12,427 nucleotides of DNA, taken from assembly GCA_036795455.1 (NCBI GenBank), contig DAIRET010000079.1, positions 1 to 12,427 on the forward strand. Direction: 5' to 3'. The translations under genes and the position numbers were made by a program. Positions within the stretch are counted from its first letter, which is position 1, and each line of letters starts with the position of its first letter. Below the pieces are notes generated by a model. The model saw only the letters and a program-made list of their open reading frames with translations, was not told the origin of the DNA and searched no databases. Shown in pieces: positions 6,266 through 12,427 of the stretch. Source of the stretch: DAIRET01 sp036795455 (lineage in GTDB: Bacteria > Bacteroidota > Ignavibacteria > Ignavibacteriales > Ignavibacteriaceae).

Positions 6266-7342
6266 CTATTGAATATCGGTTGAAAGATTGAATCTTAAAA
6301 TCCTGCTATTCCCCGTATCAGCAACATACAGTGTTTTATCAAACACAGCTACACCGTGGGGAGCATTGAAAATTGACGGACCTCCGAAAGAATGTTGTTC
6401 TTCGCCGAATGCATTAAACTTGTAAATACTATCTTTTTGTGCATCTGCGACGTAAATATTTCCCGATGCGTCAACCCAGCAGCCTTCAGGTTTACCGAAT
6501 TTATTTGGAACAACAAAACCAACACCGTCGGATGGTGTAAAACGGCTTACATATTTTTCACCGAGAGCAGTTATTTCGTAATTAAACCATTGTGCTTTAA
6601 AACTATTATTACCCGTTAGAGTTGCAATAAAATCAAAATTCTTTTTATACAGTGAAGTCATTGAACTTATCTGGTTTGCTGAAATCAGACCACTGCTTAT
6701 TGGATCGATGTTAGCAACACGTCCTATTAAAGTATCACCGCTGCCCCCGCCGTAAAAAGATTTCGGATGAAAAATCAAAAGTGAGTTATCCGGGTCGAAA
6801 ATACTTGAATTACTCGGTCCTTGCCGGGCAACAAGAAAAGAATTATCATAAAATGTAACAACACCCGTATATTTTCTATTCGGGTAATTGAAATCACTTG
6901 AGCGTGGTAGTAATCGAACAACCTGCGCATCCTGCAAAATGTGGTTTGCTTCAACCATCATTATTTTATAAACAGCCGAGAATGTTTGTAGACCACCATT
7001 AACTAAAGTATCATATTCTGCACAAACGATGAGATTTAATTTGTAATCCTGCGAAATCGCAATCGGCTTTTTAATTGATTTAATTCCCAAAATGTCGCCT
7101 GAAAGATTCAGCATAACAATTCTATCGTTATCCGTATCCGCTACGTAAACGAAAGGTTCAAACCCAATAAAAACATCCTGAGGGCGGTTGAAACCTTCCC
7201 AGTTGGGAGTTAGCTGGATATAAACAGTATCTCCTCCAATATTTGCGTTTCTCTCATCAGTATCGAATTGTGAAATATCAAACTTATCCGCACAGCCGGC
7301 AATGAATAAAACTATCAGTAAGGATAAAAAAACTTTTTTCAT
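6266..7342 (-). CDS. NHL-repeat (beta-propeller) lipoprotein
   Basis: A 358-residue predicted lipoprotein. The N-terminus MKKVFLSLLIVLFIAGC carries a signal-peptidase II lipobox (IAGC) with the lipidated cysteine at 17. NHL-type blades are visible at about 52-82 (FVYVADTDNDRIVMLNLSG), 283-312 (NIYVADAQKDSIYKFNAFG) and 325-353 (LYVADTGNSRILRFNL). The middle (about 95-270) is less regular but probably completes the propeller. Such propellers bind proteins or glycans and have no assigned catalytic residues here. The ATG lies 1 nt after the stop of the PorV-family gene, with only a weak AGG upstream, so translation is probably coupled. In an operon with a TonB-dependent receptor, a lipoprotein may act as a surface accessory in the way SusD does for SusC, but this protein has no SusD similarity that can be seen. 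The partner idea is inference. Confidence 0.8.
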   Translation of the reverse strand: MKKVFLSLLIVLFIAGCADKFDISQFDTDERNANIGGDTVYIQLTPNWEGFNRPQDVFIGFEPFVYVADTDNDRIVMLNLSGDILGIKSIKKPIAISQDYKLNLIVCAEYDTLVNGGLQTFSAVYKIMMVEANHILQDAQVVRLLPRSSDFNYPNRKYTGVVTFYDNSFLVARQGPSNSSIFDPDNSLLIFHPKSFYGGGSGDTLIGRVANIDPISSGLISANQISSMTSLYKKNFDFIATLTGNNSFKAQWFNYEITALGEKYVSRFTPSDGVGFVVPNKFGKPEGCWVDASGNIYVADAQKDSIYKFNAFGEEQHSFGGPSIFNAPHGVAVFDKTLYVADTGNSRILRFNLSTDIQ

Positions 7343-7343
7343 T

Positions 7344-8369
7344 TTATAAACCTAGAATAATTGAAAAACGATGTGCGCTGCCCAGGCGGCTAAAATTGGC
7401 GTAAGCGTAATCAAGCGTAAATCTTGCTATACTTATCGGTAATTGTACGCCAGCACCGAAAGAAAAATCCTGTTCATCAACATTAAACTTATACCCACCC
7501 CGTACAAAGAACGAACTGAAGTCCGCAATTTTATAAGTATACTCCGTTCCAAAAGAGACGTTTTCACTATTATCATTAGGATGGTTCAACTGGATAGATG
7601 TAGTAAGTCTGTGTATTTCAGTTTCGTAAGGTTCCAATGCAATACCGATTCTGAACATAGTAGGAGGTGAAAAAGCCTGCCAATCCGATTTTGTTCTTTT
7701 ACCAACAAGTACAACTTCGCCATCAGGAGCTAACTGGTTTCCGAAATTTGAAACTGCAACAGCAAACCTTGTTGAGCCAAGTCCAGTCCAATAATAAGTT
7801 CCGAGGTCAACCATTACACCTCTCATTTTCAATTTATCGAGAGTCTCCTCTATATACCTTACAGTACCGCCGAAACTGAACTGTTCTGTCATTTTTCTTG
7901 CGTAAGAAATTCCGATTGCAATATCGCCGAAAGAAAAATATTCACCTGTTCCGTGAGGTGCAAACTCCGTTGTTACTTTCATATCCTGCATGGAAAGAGA
8001 AGTAAATGAAAGTCCGAAAGTGTTCATATCGTCAAGGTGATAAACTGCACCGAGGAAATCATGGTTGATGTCAACAACCCAACTGTTATGTGAAAAAATA
8101 ACCTGGTTATCTGTGAATTGTGCCAATCCGGCGGGATTCCAGTATAAAGCAGAAGCATCATTAGCAACTGCAACAAAAGCATCACCCATAGCCGAAGCTC
8201 TTCCGCCAACCCCGATTTTAAGAAACTGGGCAGTAGAAATTCCAGCCCGTTGACCGCCTAAAACAGGTAAAAGCTGGGCATAGGAATCAGTTGAAAAAAT
8301 CAGCAAAGGGATAAAGAGTAATAATATTTTTTTCATTTTCATAAAAGATTTTCTAAAACCTGTATTCAT
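7344..8369 (-). CDS. PorV/PorQ family outer-membrane protein
   Basis: A 341-residue FadL-like beta-barrel protein of the PorV/PorQ family. The signal peptide runs to about residue 31 (TDSYA before Q32). The mature N-terminus has the family signature GGRASAMGDAFVA (55-67) followed by NDASALYWNPAGLA (70-83). The rest is alternating amphipathic strands, ending RFSIILGL. PorV itself shuttles T9SS cargo to the outer-membrane attachment complex, while PorQ and other paralogues have related or unknown roles. The family is broad and this may be a paralogue specialised for its operon. The start at 8369 is preferred over the Met codons at residues 10 and 12 because AAGGTGG sits just upstream, overlapping the TAA of the receptor gene. 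The spacing is 8 nt from the receptor gene and 1 nt to the lipoprotein gene, so co-transcription is very likely. Confidence 0.85.
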   Translation of the reverse strand: MNTGFRKSFMKMKKILLLFIPLLIFSTDSYAQLLPVLGGQRAGISTAQFLKIGVGGRASAMGDAFVAVANDASALYWNPAGLAQFTDNQVIFSHNSWVVDINHDFLGAVYHLDDMNTFGLSFTSLSMQDMKVTTEFAPHGTGEYFSFGDIAIGISYARKMTEQFSFGGTVRYIEETLDKLKMRGVMVDLGTYYWTGLGSTRFAVAVSNFGNQLAPDGEVVLVGKRTKSDWQAFSPPTMFRIGIALEPYETEIHRLTTSIQLNHPNDNSENVSFGTEYTYKIADFSSFFVRGGYKFNVDEQDFSFGAGVQLPISIARFTLDYAYANFSRLGSAHRFSIILGL

Positions 8370-8377
8370 AAACCACC

Positions 8378-11185
8378 TTAAAACCTTAAACTGATACCGA
8401 ACTTGATATTGCGTCTTGTAAGGTATCTTGCCGGGTTGTACGGGTACGGATCAATCGGTGCTTGAAGATCCGGGTATAAAGGATCGTTCCAGCCAAGAGG
8501 AGTAGGATCACCATATTCGTATGCTTTACCTGTTACCGGGTTAATAATTGCAGAGTTCTTGAAATCAAACAAATTATTGATTTCCATGAAAACAGCGAAG
8601 CGTAATCCATTTATAACAATATTCTTCTCGAAGTTGAGATCAACCCAGAACCAATCATCACCGATTTTACTGTTTCTATCGCTTCTAACGCTTTCATATT
8701 CCGGTCTACCGTTTGAAAGATAATTGCCTGTAAATATTGTAGGAGTATACCGTTTCCCGGATTGATATTGAATTCTAATATAAACGCTGTAGTCATCAAG
8801 AATCCCGTTACCGAAACCAAATAAAGCATTATCTTTTTCGACGTAGAAGTTTGCTGTAATTGAAGTAAATAACGGGCGGTCCCATGACATATATTCTTCT
8901 TTAATTGATTCATCCAGATCACCTCTTAAAATCAAAACTCCCTCATCAGCCGAAGAACTTTTCCCGGTTACAATTGAATAAGCGAAGTTAGCGGAGCCGG
9001 TGAACCATTTACCGATACGTTTTTTAAATTCAACTTCAACACCCCTTGAACGGGCATAATCGGAATTCACGTAAGTAATAAAACTTTGAGTAGCAAATCG
9101 TGCTGAAGTAATTTTTGCGGTTCTTGTACTTACATAATCAAAAATGTCTTTGTAGTAAGCTGTAACAGTTAGAACATCATCCATAGTGAACTGGTTTTTT
9201 ATACCAAGTTCATATGCCACCGTTGTTTCAGGATTCAGATTAGGATTACCGAATTTTTGGAACGAAGATTTAGCATTCAGCGGATCAAGTTTTGCATAAA
9301 TAAACTGAGGTTTAGGCCACTTACTGAAATGACCGTACGAAAAGAATAAAGTTTGATAATCAGATACAGGGTGTGAAATACCGAGTCTTGGACTAATTCT
9401 TGCTTTCCATCTCCTATTTCCGAACCAGCCGAATGTATCATCGATATAGTTTTTTCGGGTTTCATCGGGAATTGTTACGACATCGGGATTTTCTATTGCA
9501 TCATCAACATATTTACCGGGGAACCAATAATCCAACCTTAATCCGAAGTTTAGTATCATACCTGAGAAGTTGATATTATCCTGAGCATAAAAAGAACCGA
9601 TAGCAGGGTAAACACGGTAAATATCGTTGTTCAAACCGAGTTCTCCAACCCAGGGCTTATAAATGTCGATAACTTGCATTGTTTGGAACTGCACATTGAA
9701 ACCGGCTTTGAATTTATTCTTTTCGTCAAAGAAACTCGTTAGGTCTCCTCGTACTGAAAACTCTTCAACATAGTGGTCTCTCCAAGTATAAGGATTACCG
9801 ATATCCCAAAAACCATCGCCGGGTATCACACCGATAGTATCCCTTGTAAGGTTATAATACTCTAACGGGAAGTTAGCGAAATCTTTTGGTTCGGAATATT
9901 CGTTCCAATTTCTACCGTTAGCATCGGCTCTTAAATTTGTATAGTAATAGTTAGCTTTAATTTCATAAAATGTTTTGGGATTTAGTGTGTGAGTAACTCC
10001 AAACGTTTGATATTGATTCTGATGCGTAAAAGTAAGCGCATTATCTAATATATTCTGAAATGCAAATTGATAACCCGGACTCGGCTCTACATATTCAAGA
10101 TTCGATTGGAGTGATTGTGAATTTTGATTAATGTTCACCGATTGATTGTATGAATACTGGAATTTTAATGTCGGTGAATATTTATATGTAATTTTACCAA
10201 GCCAGAACCAGCTATTTTCTGCACGTGGTGCAAATTTTGTTCCGCCGAATGTAGAAGAATAAAGCTGCGAAGCCGAAGATTTATTATAGCCTTGAGTAAT
10301 ACCGTCGCTAATGCCGAAATAAAAACTTCCGAAGAAGTTCATTTCTCCCGGAATTTTCAACCCGAACAATGGTAATAAATACATTGTAACCGGTTCGGGA
10401 CCGCTTAAATTCGATTCAAAAATATCTATATTAAAAATGTTATTGGATGTTTTAAACCCGAAGTTATCTCTTTTATATGAAAAATAACCGTTGTACCTGC
10501 TGCCTCCTTCACGAGTTCTAACATTAACAACGCCTGAAGTAGCCTGCCCGAATTCTGCATTGTAACCTCCAGTAATTACTTCTACCTCTTCAATTGCATT
10601 AGCCGAAAGCTGTAAACCGAATCCGGTGCCTGCAAGTGGGTCCTGAACCGATACACCATCTAATAAAAATGCATTTTCATAAGACCTGCCGCCTCTGATG
10701 TGAATAGCGTTATCAGATTTAATTACTCCGGCTTGCTGAACAATAACATCGCTTATATTTTCAACCATAGACTTTTCAATATCTTCTCTTGATATTGTTC
10801 TCTTGCTTTGTGTTTCTTCGGCATCCATCAAAGGTTTTTCGCCTATAACAACAACGTCCTGGTCAAGCGTTAGAATAGATTCTTCAAGTTTAATATCCAT
10901 CTGATATGTTTTTTTTGATTCGATCTGCACGCCTGTATATTGTAATGTTTGATAGCCGATAAATGAGACTGTAATATTGTACGTCCCGGGATTAACATTA
11001 TTAATTCTGAAATTCCCTTTGATGTCGGTAGCAGCACCGTAATAAGTTCCTCTCAAAATAATATTAACTCCGGGAATCGGTTCACCGGTTTTAGCATCGA
11101 CAATATTCCCGGCAATACTTCCGGGTTCCTGCCCGAATGCAACTAATGAGTAAAAAGACAGAAAAAGAACTAACAAATATCTCAT
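8378..11185 (-). CDS. TonB-dependent receptor with carboxypeptidase-regulatory-like N-terminus
   Basis: A 935-residue outer-membrane receptor that would import a ligand using energy from the TonB complex. The signal peptide covers residues 1-18 (cut before Q19). A carboxypeptidase-D-regulatory-like domain spans about 22-102 (GSIAGNIVDAKTGEPIPGVN). A TonB-box-like QDVVVIGE lies at 109-116. The plug spans about 125-225 (IHIRGGRSYENAFLLDGVSV at 161-180; GGYNAEFGQATSGVVNV at 206-222). The long 22-strand-type barrel ends in an aromatic residue (GISLRF). The substrate cannot be told from sequence. No SusD-type partner is present, so calling it SusC is not justified. Its ATG overlaps the upstream stop as ATGA and there is no clear Shine-Dalgarno, which implies translational coupling to the upstream gene. 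Confidence 0.92.
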   Translation of the reverse strand: MRYLLVLFLSFYSLVAFGQEPGSIAGNIVDAKTGEPIPGVNIILRGTYYGAATDIKGNFRINNVNPGTYNITVSFIGYQTLQYTGVQIESKKTYQMDIKLEESILTLDQDVVVIGEKPLMDAEETQSKRTISREDIEKSMVENISDVIVQQAGVIKSDNAIHIRGGRSYENAFLLDGVSVQDPLAGTGFGLQLSANAIEEVEVITGGYNAEFGQATSGVVNVRTREGGSRYNGYFSYKRDNFGFKTSNNIFNIDIFESNLSGPEPVTMYLLPLFGLKIPGEMNFFGSFYFGISDGITQGYNKSSASQLYSSTFGGTKFAPRAENSWFWLGKITYKYSPTLKFQYSYNQSVNINQNSQSLQSNLEYVEPSPGYQFAFQNILDNALTFTHQNQYQTFGVTHTLNPKTFYEIKANYYYTNLRADANGRNWNEYSEPKDFANFPLEYYNLTRDTIGVIPGDGFWDIGNPYTWRDHYVEEFSVRGDLTSFFDEKNKFKAGFNVQFQTMQVIDIYKPWVGELGLNNDIYRVYPAIGSFYAQDNINFSGMILNFGLRLDYWFPGKYVDDAIENPDVVTIPDETRKNYIDDTFGWFGNRRWKARISPRLGISHPVSDYQTLFFSYGHFSKWPKPQFIYAKLDPLNAKSSFQKFGNPNLNPETTVAYELGIKNQFTMDDVLTVTAYYKDIFDYVSTRTAKITSARFATQSFITYVNSDYARSRGVEVEFKKRIGKWFTGSANFAYSIVTGKSSSADEGVLILRGDLDESIKEEYMSWDRPLFTSITANFYVEKDNALFGFGNGILDDYSVYIRIQYQSGKRYTPTIFTGNYLSNGRPEYESVRSDRNSKIGDDWFWVDLNFEKNIVINGLRFAVFMEINNLFDFKNSAIINPVTGKAYEYGDPTPLGWNDPLYPDLQAPIDPYPYNPARYLTRRNIKFGISLRF

Positions 11186-12427
11186 AAGGTCAAACCAAAA
11201 TCTTGAAATAATACTTTTGACAATAAGGCTTTTACATTGTAATTGCCTGCATTTACTTTGTTTAGAGGCAACCCAAGGTAGAATATACTCTTCTCACTAT
11301 TAGCAAACCCTATAAAACCTTTTAGCTCGTTATTCGGGAAATAATAAATCGGTGTAACACCTATGGAACCGAGATAAAAACTTCTCGGTCTGAAAATCGA
11401 AATAGATGTTTCAAGGTTCGGATAAGAGGAATCCGTTGTATCCGATACTACTTTAACTCCCGCAAGTATTGAAGCCCTTGTAGAGCTGCTGTCCGCTAAT
11501 ATCGGTAAAAAGCCCTGAACTACAGTCAAATCTACGCTTGCAGGAAATTGCATTGAGAAGAATATTTTTCCGCCGGCATCCAGGTACTTCGAAACAGTCG
11601 CACTTGCAAGATCAAGTGCCGGGTTTGGATCGGTATACCACAAAGCGTAATTAAATAACTTGATCGTCTCTAAAAAGGTTATGCTGAGGTACGGTGGAGT
11701 TTCTGTTTGTATATCATAAAAATCGTACTTATCATTCAACCCTAAACTATCCATCATAGCAGCGTAAAAATCATTTGCATCGTCAGCAATAGAGTAATTA
11801 TCAATAATTACGAGTTTCCCTTTCGGTTTCTTTACATACCAGGTAGCGTCTGTACCGGGTAAAGATAAGAAAGGAGATTTAGCTCCCGAAACATCGACAG
11901 CTTGAACATAGAAAATATTATTATCGTTAAATTTCAGCCCCGGTAGTTTGACCGATACTATATTGCCAGGGTTACCATCAATTAAAACATCCATAAGAGG
12001 TGCTGAAGAACTGAAATCCTTGGTACGAATTGTAATTCTTCTTACACTGCCGTCAAGACTAATAAAATTGTTAGTATCGTTTAATGCGATGTGGATTGCC
12101 TGGATAGTTTCATCACCGTCAAGGTCGCTTGCTTCCCAGCCGAAAGTCATTGCAGAGAACGAAGTATCCGGCAGAAAAGAGAGAGCATTCCATACAACTA
12201 CGGGTGCTGTATTCTTTATCGGGAAAAACAAACGTGCAGGTGAAGGGTCAATTAAACCAATATCAATAAAAGGCTCACCCGGGTCATATTGCCCGTTCCC
12301 GTTTAAATCTGTAAATGGTTCTGGTCCGTAATTAACACCATTTTGAACAACCTGCGAATTATATAAACCATCTCCGCTATTATCAACAGCTGATGCAAGG
12401 AATACATAGTTTGTATCTACTACGCCT
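11182..12427 (-). CDS. Secreted protein with EF-hand-like loops, Ig-like and Rossmann-like regions (5' end outside the window)
   Basis: The frame is open to the right edge, so 414 residues are visible and the start and any signal peptide are missing. In visible numbering, residues 15-20 read DNSGDG and 40-51 read DLNGNGQYDPGE. The second is a complete EF-hand-type calcium loop (D1, N3, N5, G6, D9, E12). An Ig/cadherin-like region follows at about 74-198 (FGWEASDLDGDE). From about 202 there is a Rossmann-like alpha/beta region (GKLVIIDNYS; NYALWYTDP; YLDAGGKIFFSMQF; IFYLGLPL near the end) resembling glutamine-amidotransferase-like or ThuA-like folds, but no catalytic cysteine is seen. No T9SS sorting domain is present at its C-terminus. 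It overlaps the receptor gene by 4 nt and probably heads or continues the same operon. The family is not recognised. Possible roles are ligand capture for the receptor or an envelope-anchored accessory. Confidence 0.75.
   Translation of the reverse strand, partial: GVVDTNYVFLASAVDNSGDGLYNSQVVQNGVNYGPEPFTDLNGNGQYDPGEPFIDIGLIDPSPARLFFPIKNTAPVVVWNALSFLPDTSFSAMTFGWEASDLDGDETIQAIHIALNDTNNFISLDGSVRRITIRTKDFSSSAPLMDVLIDGNPGNIVSVKLPGLKFNDNNIFYVQAVDVSGAKSPFLSLPGTDATWYVKKPKGKLVIIDNYSIADDANDFYAAMMDSLGLNDKYDFYDIQTETPPYLSITFLETIKLFNYALWYTDPNPALDLASATVSKYLDAGGKIFFSMQFPASVDLTVVQGFLPILADSSSTRASILAGVKVVSDTTDSSYPNLETSISIFRPRSFYLGSIGVTPIYYFPNNELKGFIGFANSEKSIFYLGLPLNKVNAGNYNVKALLSKVLFQDFGLTL

Noticed and set aside
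8611..8922. Minus-strand open frame of 103 codons inside the receptor gene
   Set aside because: It is fully contained in the well-supported receptor gene in another frame and has no recognisable domain.
8378..11185. SusC of a polysaccharide utilisation locus
   Set aside because: No SusD-like gene and no glycoside hydrolase is visible, so only the general TonB-dependent receptor call is supported.
12229..12231. TTG at 12231 as the start of the secreted-protein gene
   Set aside because: The frame stays open to the window edge with coherent sequence upstream (EF-hand-like loops), and no signal peptide follows the TTG, so the gene simply runs off the window.
11948..12331. Plus-strand open frame of 127 codons
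   Set aside because: Antisense to the partial secreted-protein gene, whose frame is open throughout with clear domain motifs; the plus-strand frame has none.

Overview
The window is AT-rich bacterial DNA, and every convincing gene lies on the minus strand. The best guess for the organism is a member of the Ignavibacteria or a neighbouring Bacteroidota/Chlorobi-group lineage. The grounds are a type IX secretion (T9SS) type A sorting domain with the NYPNPFNPST signature, a PorV/PorQ-family outer-membrane protein, a TonB-dependent receptor with a carboxypeptidase-regulatory-like N-terminus, and a Bacteroidota-style -33/-7 promoter. No 16S rRNA or other phylogenetic marker is present, so the assignment is an inference.

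Right part, 12427 down to 6266: a tightly packed gene run read right to left. It holds (i) a secreted protein whose 5' end lies beyond the window, with EF-hand-like loops, an Ig-like region and a Rossmann-like region; (ii) a TonB-dependent receptor, overlapping it by 4 nt (ATGA); (iii) a PorV/PorQ-family barrel protein 8 nt further on; and (iv) an NHL-repeat lipoprotein 1 nt further on. After a 159-nt gap containing a small stem-loop comes (v) a 1092-residue T9SS cargo protein with lamin-tail, OB-like, fibronectin-III and two phospholipase-D (HKD) domains plus a sorting domain. The layout suggests an envelope module: a receptor, a barrel of the family that handles T9SS cargo, a surface lipoprotein, and a surface-attached hydrolase that may be a nuclease.

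Left part: one stand-alone gene at 625-1977 encodes an AAA ATPase with a DUF4143-type C-terminus. It has a recognisable promoter, and three 7-bp repeats spaced exactly 33 bp apart lie upstream. Gene-free, repeat-rich stretches flank it. On its right, 2226-2819 is a dense cluster of REP-like hairpins, several sharing a TAAA loop, including a locally duplicated two-hairpin unit. On its left, 1-624 carries diverged copies of two of the same repeat segments and a stretch with coding-like codon periodicity, probably a decayed gene.

No rRNA, tRNA, CRISPR array, transposase or integrase was seen. The points most worth following are the hairpin cluster and its echo across the ATPase gene, and the unusual domain chain of the T9SS cargo next to a PorV-family gene.
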